38,177 nt of DNA. It comes from an uncultured Verrucomicrobiota bacterium. Lineage in GTDB: Bacteria > Verrucomicrobiota > Verrucomicrobiia > Chthoniobacterales > JACTMZ01. The notes below the pieces were generated by a model. The model was not told where the DNA came from. It ran no database searches and saw nothing but the letters and a program-made list of their open reading frames with translations. The DNA lies in contig CAIZMQ010000074.1 in the NCBI GenBank assembly GCA_903934135.1, forward strand, positions 1 to 38,177, in the 5' to 3' direction. The stretch's first letter is position 1; each line of letters opens with the position of its first letter. The translations under genes were made by a program, and so were the position numbers. This document shows positions 1-8,275 of the stretch, piece by piece.

Positions 1-769
1 ACTTGGAGTCGTTGCCCAGACGGGTCAGGAACATGAACATTTGTTCGGCGGTGGTGTTCTGCGCCTCGTCGAGGACGACAAAAGAATGGTTCAAGGTGCG
101 TCCGCGCATGTAAGCCAGCGGCGCGATTTCGATGATGCCGCGGTCCATGAATTTCTGGATCTCATCCGTCTCAAGCATGTCGTAAAGCGCATCGTAAAGG
201 GGCCGCAGATAGGGGAGGATTTTTTCCTCCAGCGCGCCGGGCAGGAAGCCGAGCGCTTCGCCGGCCTCCACGGCGGGGCGGGTCAGGACAATACGGCTGA
301 CCTGTTCCTTCTTCAAGGCGGCCACGGCCATGGCCATGGCGAGGTAAGTTTTGCCCGTCCCGGCCGGGCCGACGCCGAAGACGACATCATGCTCGCGGAT
401 GGCGCGGACGTAATCGCGCTGTCCCGGCGTCTTGGGAATGACCGGCGCCTTGCGCAGCGAGCAGACAATGCGTTCCGCAGCGAGCTCGGTGATGCTGCTA
501 TTGGGGACGCGGTCTTCGGCGGTTTGCAGGGCGAAGCGGAATTCCTGCTTGCCGATGGCTGCTCCGCTGCGGCGGGCTTCGTCGAGCTGGGTGAAAACTT
601 TGGCGGCGCGGTCGGCGTTGTCTTTTTCCCCGTCGATGCGGATCCACCCTTCGCGGGCGGCGACTTGCACACCGAGGCGCTGTTCCATCTCGCGGAGCAA
701 ACGCTCGTCGTTCTGGTACAGCGCGCCCGCCGCACGGGCATTGTCGAAATGGAGCGTGGTGCTCTCCAT
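1..769 (-). CDS. phoH: PhoH family ATPase, partial (3' end beyond left edge)
   Basis: About 256 residues are visible, starting at ATG 769-767; the C-terminus lies outside the window. A PhoH-type P-loop is clear: Walker A GPAGTGKT at residues 134-141, then VLTRPAVEAGEALGFLPG, and Walker B VVLDEAQN near residue 235 followed by TTAEQMFMFLTRLG. The N-terminal 100 residues contain a KH-like stretch (GVQVAAREGWIRIDG), as in PhoH/YbeZ proteins. Family knowledge: YbeZ-type PhoH is a cytoplasmic ATPase/RNA helicase-like protein that works with the YbeY endoribonuclease in rRNA processing; ybeY is often next to it, but that side is not visible here. The start lies 9 bases downstream of the stop of an exported protein gene, so the three minus-strand genes probably share one transcript. 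The call is firm; the precise role is inferred from the family. Confidence 0.95.
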   Translation of the reverse strand, partial: MESTTLHFDNARAAGALYQNDERLLREMEQRLGVQVAAREGWIRIDGEKDNADRAAKVFTQLDEARRSGAAIGKQEFRFALQTAEDRVPNSSITELAAERIVCSLRKAPVIPKTPGQRDYVRAIREHDVVFGVGPAGTGKTYLAMAMAVAALKKEQVSRIVLTRPAVEAGEALGFLPGALEEKILPYLRPLYDALYDMLETDEIQKFMDRGIIEIAPLAYMRGRTLNHSFVVLDEAQNTTAEQMFMFLTRLGNDSK

Positions 770-778
770 CTCAAGCGC

Positions 779-1228
779 TCATTTCCGCTGAAACCCGTAG
801 ACCAGCGCCCAGCCGGTGCGCTCTTCGGGAGAGGAGATGATTTCGACGATCGCGTAATAAGTTCCGGTCGACCGCGGCTTGATCTCGGCGTAGGCAAAAC
901 GTCCGCGCTGCCAGGATTTGCTTTCGGCGAGGTTGCCCTCCGCATCGTAAATATTGACGCGCAGGGCGGCGCCGTCGATGTCGGTGGCGAGGAAGAACAT
1001 GTAGCTGTTGCCGCGGAAAAGCTGGGCGGTGACCGCTTTTTTGTCGCCTTGGCCGAGGTCGCCGCCCCAAGCGTCTTCGCGGATGATCCAGCCGCGTTCG
1101 GCGTAGGGATTGGCCGCCTCGTAAGCAAAGGAAAGCGCATCGTCGACAAATGCGCGGCCGGCCGGCGCGGCGAGCAAGAGGGCGAGCAGCGCGGCGGGCC
1201 AACGGAATCGGGAAGCGGGACGGTTCAT
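779..1228 (-). CDS. Exported protein of unknown function, 149 aa
   Basis: I do not recognise a family. The protein begins MNRPASRFRW and continues with an alanine/leucine-rich hydrophobic stretch ending APAGRAF, a convincing Sec signal peptide with cleavage near residue 26. The mature part is about 120 residues, rich in aromatic residues and beta-type patterns (GWIIREDAWGGDLG, LFRGNSYMFFLATD, GTYYAIVEII), suggesting a small beta-sandwich domain, perhaps of the pre-peptidase C-terminal type; this is a guess from pattern only. It starts 2 bases after the stop of the upstream unknown gene and ends 9 bases before phoH, so it looks translationally linked. It probably acts in the periplasm or outer envelope. 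The ATG at 1228 was chosen because it gives the signal peptide directly. Confidence 0.75.
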   Translation of the reverse strand: MNRPASRFRWPAALLALLLAAPAGRAFVDDALSFAYEAANPYAERGWIIREDAWGGDLGQGDKKAVTAQLFRGNSYMFFLATDIDGAALRVNIYDAEGNLAESKSWQRGRFAYAEIKPRSTGTYYAIVEIISSPEERTGWALVYGFQRK

Positions 1229-1230
1229 GG

Positions 1231-2049
1231 TCAGCCGGCTTTGGCCCGAATGAGTTCCACCATCTGCGTGGCGAGGGCGTTGATTTCGGTCACGGTTTCC
1301 TCCGAAATTTCGCTGGGCCGCGACTTTTTGATCAGCGGCCCGATGCGCCCGAGGGACTTGCGGATCTCGCCGACGAGTTGCTGGCGGCGCAGGCGGGGGC
1401 TCATTTGGTCGAGTTGGCGATTGAAATAATCGACCAGCATGGGTTGGTAGAGAAGTTCGGCGCGATCGCGGGAATATTTGTCCTTCACAATGGAGGTGAG
1501 CACTTCGGTGCCACGCAGCCAGCCACCGAGGCTGACCAGTTGGGCGAGTTGCGCGTCGTTCAACTCGAGCATGGCTTGGTTGACATCTTGCAGGGCGCCG
1601 TCGAATTCCCGGCGCACCGCATTCCATTCGCGGGCATCGGCTTTCTCGATGATGCTGTTGCTGCGGGCCACGACGGATTTGCGGACGTTGATCGCCTCGG
1701 CCAGGGTGAGGACATTGCGGCCGATTTTCTTGACCCGCTCGCTGTCCTCGGCTTCCACCGCGACGAAGCCGTCGGCGATGACCGTGCCGAGGAGAAGGGC
1801 GACTTGGGTGCGGTTCGGGCTGGCCGGATAATTTTCTTCCGGCCCCAATTCTCCGCGCCAGTTCGGGTTGCCGAGTTTGTCGAGGACAGTAAAAATTTCG
1901 CTCGGCACCGGGATAACCACGTTGTCGACGGTTTCGGCCGGGAATTGGCCCAGATCGATGGTTTTGTCCGGTTTCTGCCCGAGGGCGGTGCCCAAGCAGA
2001 GGAACAGGACGAAAAGGAGGCGCAGAATCACGGTTCCTACAAATTTCAC
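1231..2049 (-). CDS. Exported helical protein of unknown function, about 272 aa
   Basis: I do not recognise a family. The best start is GTG 2049 (MKFVGTVILRLL) or GTG 2031 (MILRLLFVLFLCLG, with AGGA just upstream). Both give a short signal peptide ending near TALGQ. The mature protein is about 245 residues, mostly helical and charged, with a repeated heptad-like look (VEAEDSERVKKIGRNVL, ARSNSIIEKADAREWNAV, MSPRLRRQQLVGEIRKSLG), no cysteine and no visible catalytic motif. It is the first gene of a minus-strand group with another exported unknown and phoH, 2 bases from the next start. It is divergent from hldA, with fewer than 40 bases between the proposed starts, so both promoters must sit in or overlap coding sequence. 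Likely periplasmic; function unknown. Confidence 0.75.
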   Translation of the reverse strand: MKFVGTVILRLLFVLFLCLGTALGQKPDKTIDLGQFPAETVDNVVIPVPSEIFTVLDKLGNPNWRGELGPEENYPASPNRTQVALLLGTVIADGFVAVEAEDSERVKKIGRNVLTLAEAINVRKSVVARSNSIIEKADAREWNAVRREFDGALQDVNQAMLELNDAQLAQLVSLGGWLRGTEVLTSIVKDKYSRDRAELLYQPMLVDYFNRQLDQMSPRLRRQQLVGEIRKSLGRIGPLIKKSRPSEISEETVTEINALATQMVELIRAKAG

Positions 2050-2086
2050 TTGGGAACCCGGCAAGATAAAGCATAAAAAGCTCGTC

Positions 2087-3103
2087 GTGGAACAAGTGCC
2101 CAGCGCCGCGCGCGTGCAGGAAATCATCGGAAGGATGTCGGGTCGCCGTATTTTGACGGCGGGCGACCTCATGCTTGACGAGTTCATCTGGGGCACGGTG
2201 TCGCGCATTTCCCCGGAGGCGCCGGTTCCGGTGGTGGCGGTGGACCGCGAGACATCTTACCCCGGAGGCGCGGCCAATGTGGCGCGCAACCTACACGAAT
2301 TCACGGCCCGGACCTCGGTGTTCGGTTTGGCCGGTGAGGATGCCGCGGGCGCGCGTTTGCGGGATCTCCTCGCTGCGGGGGGGATCGGCATGGAAGGCGT
2401 GGTCATGCGGGAAGGACCAACCACGGTGAAGACCCGCATTATCGCCCGCACCCAGCAAGTGGTGCGCGTCGACCGCGAACTGGCCAAACCGGCCGGTCCG
2501 GCCCAGCGCAAGGCGCTGTTTGACGCGCTGGATGCGGCGCTACCGCAGGCCGATGGCGTCATCCTTGAAGACTACGGCAAAGGCTTTTTCGACGAAGAAA
2601 TGTCGGGCGAATTCATCCGCCGGGCACGGGCCGCCGGTTGCGTGGTGGCCGTCGATCCCAATCCGGGCAATCCTCTGCCCTGGCGCGGCGCGACGGTGAT
2701 CAAACCCAACCGGCACGAAGCTTTTGCCGCCGCCGGTCTTCCCTGGAGCGAACCTGCCTCGCACCCGCTCGAAGACAAACAACTGCTCGTGGCCGGGGAA
2801 ACGCTCCTCGCCAAGTGGGAGGCCGACCAACTGCTCATCACGCTGAGCGAACTGGGGATGCTTCTCCTGACTAAGGAGGGAGCCCGTCACCACACGCCGA
2901 CCCGCGCGCGTGAAGTTTTTGATGTCTCCGGCGCCGGCGACACGGCCATCGCGCTCTACACGCTGGCCCTCTGCGCGGGCGCCACCCCGGTCGAGGCTTC
3001 CGAAATCGCCAACCACGCCAGCGGTGTGGTGGTCGGCAAGCTCGGCACGGCCACGCTCACGCCGGACGAACTTTTCGCCAGTTTTGCAAACCATGCCCGC
3101 TGA
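2087..3103 (+). CDS. hldA: D-glycero-beta-D-manno-heptose-7-phosphate kinase (HldA/RfaE1-like)
   Basis: A PfkB/ribokinase-family sugar kinase that phosphorylates D-glycero-D-manno-heptose 7-phosphate at C1 on the way to ADP-heptose for the LPS inner core. Diagnostic motifs are GDLMLDEFIWGTVSRISPEA near the N-terminus (the RfaE N-domain signature), PGGAANVARNL, DPNPGNPLPW and the catalytic VSGAGDTAIA near residue 283, followed by GVVVGKLGTATLTP, also typical of RfaE. The protein ends after the kinase domain, so it is the single-domain HldA form; the adenylyltransferase HldC is not in the window. The start is uncertain: GTG 2087 gives about 338 aa, while ATG 2135 gives MSGRRILTAGD and is also possible. 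The 3' end overlaps gmhB by 11 bases, indicating an operon. Cytoplasmic. Confidence 0.92.
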   Translation: MEQVPSAARVQEIIGRMSGRRILTAGDLMLDEFIWGTVSRISPEAPVPVVAVDRETSYPGGAANVARNLHEFTARTSVFGLAGEDAAGARLRDLLAAGGIGMEGVVMREGPTTVKTRIIARTQQVVRVDRELAKPAGPAQRKALFDALDAALPQADGVILEDYGKGFFDEEMSGEFIRRARAAGCVVAVDPNPGNPLPWRGATVIKPNRHEAFAAAGLPWSEPASHPLEDKQLLVAGETLLAKWEADQLLITLSELGMLLLTKEGARHHTPTRAREVFDVSGAGDTAIALYTLALCAGATPVEASEIANHASGVVVGKLGTATLTPDELFASFANHAR

Positions 3104-3635
3104 GCGTCCCGCCGTGTTTTTCGATCGCGACGGCACCCTCATCCACGAGGCGCACTATTGCGCCAAGCCTTCGCAGGTTCGGGCCTTCGATGGTGCACCG
3201 GAGGCGCTGGTCAAGTTATCCGAAGCCGGTTTTGCTCTGGTCATCGTGACCAACCAGAGCGGCATCGGCCGCGGCTATTTCACCCTCGAAGATTATCGCC
3301 GGGTGCACGAAGAAGTGCTCGGGCAACTCCGGCCTGCGGAAATCACCGCTGCTTACCATGACGAAAGCACGCCTGACGCACCCAGCCCGCGCCGCAAACC
3401 GTCCGTAGCCATGTTGGAGGAAGCCGCCCGTGAGCACGGGTTGGACCTTTCGCGATCATGGATGGTCGGCGACAAAACCTCCGACATCGAGTGCGGCAAA
3501 AATGCCGGGATGCGCACCGTGTTGGTCGAGACCGGTCACGGCAAAGACCACCTGGCCTGCGGCGCTGACGCCATCGCGACCGGCCTGGTCGGCGCGGTGG
3601 ACTTCATCCTGAGGCAGTCATCATGTCGGAAGTAA
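3093..3635 (+). CDS. gmhB: HAD-IIIA phosphatase, probable D,D-heptose 1,7-bisphosphate phosphatase (GmhB-like)
   Basis: A 180-residue HAD-superfamily phosphatase. Motif I is FFDRDGT at residues 9-15 (nucleophile Asp11, acid Asp13). Motif II is VTNQSGIGRG and motif IV is MVGDKTSDIECGKNAG, all matching the HisB-N/GmhB subfamily. In context, directly between the heptose kinase and kdsB, the expected reaction is removal of the C7 phosphate from heptose 1,7-bisphosphate. It overlaps hldA by 11 bases and kdsB by 13, so translation is probably coupled. An oddity: the zinc-binding loop that in E. coli GmhB carries Cys-x-His and Cys-x-Cys is replaced by YHDESTPDAPSPRRKP, with no cysteine. The family call is strong; the substrate is inferred from the operon. 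Confidence 0.88.
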   Translation: MPAERPAVFFDRDGTLIHEAHYCAKPSQVRAFDGAPEALVKLSEAGFALVIVTNQSGIGRGYFTLEDYRRVHEEVLGQLRPAEITAAYHDESTPDAPSPRRKPSVAMLEEAAREHGLDLSRSWMVGDKTSDIECGKNAGMRTVLVETGHGKDHLACGADAIATGLVGAVDFILRQSSCRK

Positions 3636-4354
3636 CCGTTATCATTCCTGCCCGCTGGGCCTCGACCCGTTTTCCCGGCAAGCCACTGGTCGAATTGCGC
3701 GGTAAACCGCTTGTCCAGCACGTTTGGGAACGCGCCAACCGCGCCAAACGTGTGGGGCGGGTCATCGTCGCGACGGACGACATGCGCATCGCCGAAGCTG
3801 CTTTCGCTTTCGGGGCGGAAGTGGCGCTGACCTCACCCAAGCATCCGACCGGCACGGACCGGTTGGCCGAGGTTGCCGGAAAACTCAAATCTGCAGCAAT
3901 CATCCTCAATGTGCAGGGCGACGAACCTGACATCGCGCCGTCGACCATCGACCGTTTGGTCCGGGCGCTGCAAGACGACCCAGGGCTCGGCATGGTCACC
4001 GCGGCCAACCCGGTGACCAGTCCGGCCGATGTTCGAAATCCCCATGTGGTCAAGGTTGTCACCGACCTCGCCGGCCGGGCGCTTTACTTCTCCCGCAGTG
4101 TCATCCCGCATGACCGTGATGGACACCGCGGGATCCGGTATCTGCGCCACCAGGGCATTTACGGTTACCGCCGCAAGGTGCTCCTCGCTTTCGTGAAATG
4201 GAAACCGACGCCCCTCGAGCAAGCGGAGAAGCTCGAGCAACTGCGCGCCTTGGAGCATGGCATTGCCATTGGTGTTATCGTGGTGCGTCGCGAATCAGTC
4301 GGGGTCGATGTCCCCGGCGACGTGGCTAAAGCGGAACGCGCCCTGCGCAAATAA
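3623..4354 (+). CDS. kdsB: 3-deoxy-manno-octulosonate cytidylyltransferase (CMP-Kdo synthetase)
   Basis: Activates Kdo with CTP to form CMP-Kdo, the donor for the first sugars added to lipid A. The 243-residue protein shows the full KdsB signature: IIPARWASTRFPGKPL at the N-terminus (nucleotide-binding loop), RVIVATDD, HPTGTDRLAEV, LNVQGDEPDI, SRSVIPHDRDG and the C-terminal PLEQAEKLEQLRALEHG. Length matches the family (about 245-250). It overlaps the 3' end of gmhB, and its TAA stop is immediately followed by the ATG of pyrG, which makes the CTP that KdsB consumes. Cytoplasmic. No unusual residues seen. Confidence 0.97.
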   Translation: MSEVTVIIPARWASTRFPGKPLVELRGKPLVQHVWERANRAKRVGRVIVATDDMRIAEAAFAFGAEVALTSPKHPTGTDRLAEVAGKLKSAAIILNVQGDEPDIAPSTIDRLVRALQDDPGLGMVTAANPVTSPADVRNPHVVKVVTDLAGRALYFSRSVIPHDRDGHRGIRYLRHQGIYGYRRKVLLAFVKWKPTPLEQAEKLEQLRALEHGIAIGVIVVRRESVGVDVPGDVAKAERALRK

Positions 4355-5959
<1,605 letters not shown>

Positions 5960-5976
5960 GTGGGGAGATTTTTAAG

Positions 5977-6050
5977 AGAAGATAACGCACGAAACGAAGA
6001 GGATGCCCGGATTATTGCCGAATCTGGCTTCGTTTCTTTCGTTAATTTCT
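5977..6050. repeat. Palindromic intergenic repeat between pyrG and tal (copy 1)
   Basis: Two 23-base arms, 5977-5999 and 6028-6050, are inverted copies with 19 of 23 positions matching; the core is TAACGNANGAAACGAAG. A similar element lies on the other side of tal at 7031-7098. It could be transcribed as a stem-loop just upstream of the tal ribosome-binding region, or act as a REP-like element. Confidence 0.75.
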
Positions 6051-6064
6051 GTCAAACTCATTCC

Positions 6065-7021
6065 ATGAATCAACTCGACCAGCTCAAGCAATTCACCACT
6101 GTGGTCGCTGACACCGGCGACTTTGAAAGCATCCGGCAATTTTCCCCGCAGGACGCTACGACGAATCCTTCGCTCATCTTCAAGGCAGTCTCGCAGCCGG
6201 AATACGCGCCATTGCTCGACCAGGCGGTGGCCGAGCGCGAAGGGGCGAACTTGCCGCGCGCGGAATTGATCCGCGACATCATCGACGACTTGTTGACCAT
6301 TTTCGGCGAGAAAATTCTGCAGATCGTGCCGGGCCGGGTTTCGACCGAGGTGGATGCGCGGTTGTCCTTCGATACGCCGGCGACCATTGAGAAGGCTCGC
6401 AAGCTGATCGACTTGTACGAGAAACGCGGAGTTTCCAAAGAACGCGTGCTGATCAAGATCGCTTCCACTTGGGAAGGGATCCGCGCCGCGGAGGCGCTCC
6501 ATAAGGACGGGATCAACTGCAACCTGACGCTCCTCTTTTCGCTTCCGCAAGCCATCGCCTGTGCCGAGGCCAAGGTGCGGCTTATCTCGCCGTTTGTTGG
6601 TCGGATCTACGATTGGTATAAGGCCAAGACCGGCCAAGAATACACGGGGGCCAACGATCCCGGGGTGCAGTCGGTGCGGGTCATTTACAACTATTTCAAA
6701 AAATTCGGCTACGAGACGCAGGTCATGGGCGCGAGCTTCCGTAACACCTCGCAGATCCGTGAGTTGGCCGGTTGCGATCTGCTGACCATCAGTCCGGAGT
6801 TGCTCGCCGACTTGCAAGGCGCGGATGGTACGGTCGCGCGCCAACTTTCGGTCGAGGAAGCCAAGGCGTCGGATATCGCGAAGGTGATCATGGATGAGAA
6901 AACTTTCCGCTGGATGCTCAATGAAGATGCCATGGGCACGGAGAAGCTGGCCGAAGGGATCCGCAAGTTTACCGAGGATATCATCAAGCTTGAGGGCCTG
7001 ATCGCGAAGCGGTTGGCCTGA
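6065..7021 (+). CDS. tal: Transaldolase (class I, TalB type)
   Basis: Transfers a dihydroxyacetone unit between sedoheptulose 7-phosphate/glyceraldehyde 3-phosphate and fructose 6-phosphate/erythrose 4-phosphate in the pentose phosphate pathway. The 318-residue protein (from ATG 6065, [10 protein letters not shown]) has [21 protein letters not shown], the catalytic Schiff-base lysine in [22 protein letters not shown] and [12 protein letters not shown], all characteristic of the 315-320 aa TalB subfamily. An in-frame upstream extension to 5960 runs through the palindromic repeat and was rejected. It follows the heptose/Kdo/CTP operon after 105 bases. Its substrate sedoheptulose 7-phosphate is also the precursor of LPS heptose, so a functional link is plausible but not shown. 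Confidence 0.97.
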   Translation: MNQLDQLKQFTTVVADTGDFESIRQFSPQDATTNPSLIFKAVSQPEYAPLLDQAVAEREGANLPRAELIRDIIDDLLTIFGEKILQIVPGRVSTEVDARLSFDTPATIEKARKLIDLYEKRGVSKERVLIKIASTWEGIRAAEALHKDGINCNLTLLFSLPQAIACAEAKVRLISPFVGRIYDWYKAKTGQEYTGANDPGVQSVRVIYNYFKKFGYETQVMGASFRNTSQIRELAGCDLLTISPELLADLQGADGTVARQLSVEEAKASDIAKVIMDEKTFRWMLNEDAMGTEKLAEGIRKFTEDIIKLEGLIAKRLA

Positions 7022-7030
7022 GATTTTTTT

Positions 7031-7098
7031 AACAAAAGGTAACGAAGGAAACGAAGGGGGATGGCCCCAGCTTCGCTTGGCCTTCGTTATCTTTGGTT
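7031..7098. repeat. Palindromic intergenic repeat between tal and msrA (copy 2), possible bidirectional terminator
   Basis: Arms 7031-7048 and 7081-7098 are inverted with 16 of 18 matches (core TAACGAAGG). It belongs to the same family as the element at 5977-6050 and shares the start GATTTTTT/AACNAA and the inner ACGAAGGGGGATG-type segment. The right arm covers the last codons and the stop of msrA. Its position between convergent genes, with a T-run at 7024-7030, would suit a terminator role. Confidence 0.75.
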
Positions 7099-7686
7099 CA
7101 ACTCCGTCGCTTTTTCGTCCAACTTCTTCAGCTTCGGCCGGATGACCGCCTGATTATAGGGGTGCATCGGGTTTTCGCGGTAAAAATCCTGATGGTAATC
7201 CTCCGCGGGGTAGAACTTGGTGAGCGGGACGATTTCGGTGACGATGGGGGATTTGCTTTTGGTCTGGGCGCGGGTCTTCGATTCGTTGGCTATCCGCATT
7301 TGGTCGTCATTTTCCGTCAGGATGATCGAGCGGTATTGCGGGCCAGTGTCGGCACCTTGACGATTGAGGGTGGTCGGGTCGTGCGCCTCCCAGAAAAGAT
7401 CGATGATCTTTTCGTAGGAAATCTTTGCCGGGTCGTACTCTATTTGCACCACCTCGGCATGGCCGGTTTTGCCGGTCCCGATTTCCTCGTAGGTCGGATT
7501 CTCGGTTTGCCCGCCGGCGTAGCCGGACACAACGGAGATGATGCCGGGGAGGCGTTCGTAAACGGCTTCGACGCACCAGAAGCATCCTCCGCCGAGGGTG
7601 GCTGTTTCGGTTTGCATGGGTTCGGGATCGGCCTGGAGGGTTACTGTGAGCACGGCACCAAGTGCCGCGGCCAAAGGTCCTCTCAT
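7087..7686 (-). CDS. msrA: Peptide-methionine (S)-S-oxide reductase, exported
   Basis: Reduces the S-epimer of methionine sulfoxide in proteins. The 199-residue protein has the MsrA catalytic motif [12 protein letters not shown] with Cys35 and Cys38, [24 protein letters not shown], and [10 protein letters not shown] near the C-terminus. There are no other cysteines, so any recycling disulfide must involve Cys38 or an external thiol. Residues 1-20 ([20 protein letters not shown]) form a signal peptide, placing the enzyme in the periplasm. Its ATG overlaps the TGA of msrB by 4 bases (ATGA), so the two are translationally coupled. The 3' end lies inside a palindromic repeat. Confidence 0.96.
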   Translation of the reverse strand: MRGPLAAALGAVLTVTLQADPEPMQTETATLGGGCFWCVEAVYERLPGIISVVSGYAGGQTENPTYEEIGTGKTGHAEVVQIEYDPAKISYEKIIDLFWEAHDPTTLNRQGADTGPQYRSIILTENDDQMRIANESKTRAQTKSKSPIVTEIVPLTKFYPAEDYHQDFYRENPMHPYNQAVIRPKLKKLDEKATELNQR

Positions 7687-8210
7687 TCTTTTGCCTCCAG
7701 CACAAATTTGAGCGAGACGGAATTGACGCAGTAGCGCAGGCCGCTGGGCGGGGGGCCGTCGGGAAAAACGTGACCAAGGTGGGCGTCGCAGCGGGCGCAG
7801 AGGATTTCCTCGCGGGTCATGCCGTGGCTGCGGTCAACTTCGGTGACCACATTTTCCTTGGCCACCGGCTGGAAAAAACTCGGCCAACCCGTGCCGGAAT
7901 CGAATTTGGCATCGGAGCGGAAAAGCGGCAGATCGCAGCAGACACAATGGTAGACGCCGATCTGTTTGGTGTCATGAAAGGCGCCGCAGAAGGGGCGCTC
8001 GGTGCCCTTGCCGCGGGCGACTTCGTAAACCTCGCCATCCCCGAGCTGGGCGCGCCACTCGGCATCGGTCTTGATCACTTTTTTCACGGCTTGTAAGGGG
8101 AGATTGTTACCCATCTTGTCGAGCAAGACAACGTCCACGACGGGTGCGGCGGATTCCCGGGCCACGGCGGTGGTGAGCAGAAGCAGCGAGATGAGGAGGG
8201 ACCTGATCAT
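7683..8210 (-). CDS. msrB: Peptide-methionine (R)-S-oxide reductase, exported
   Basis: Reduces the R-epimer of methionine sulfoxide and complements the adjacent MsrA. The 175-residue protein starts with a clear signal peptide ([20 protein letters not shown]). It then has the MsrB fold: zinc ligands in CVCC and [29 protein letters not shown] and the catalytic cysteine in [11 protein letters not shown]. About 30 residues lie between the signal peptide and the start of the MsrB domain. First gene of an msrB-msrA pair with a 4-base overlap. Exported Msr enzymes need an electron supply from a periplasmic thioredoxin-like partner, and none is encoded nearby. Confidence 0.96.
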   Translation of the reverse strand: MIRSLLISLLLLTTAVARESAAPVVDVVLLDKMGNNLPLQAVKKVIKTDAEWRAQLGDGEVYEVARGKGTERPFCGAFHDTKQIGVYHCVCCDLPLFRSDAKFDSGTGWPSFFQPVAKENVVTEVDRSHGMTREEILCARCDAHLGHVFPDGPPPSGLRYCVNSVSLKFVLEAKE

Positions 8211-8275
8211 GAGGGACTGTTGAGCCGGGGAGGGGTAAAGTCAAAGGCCGAAGGCCGCCCCCGCCGGGGCAAGGG

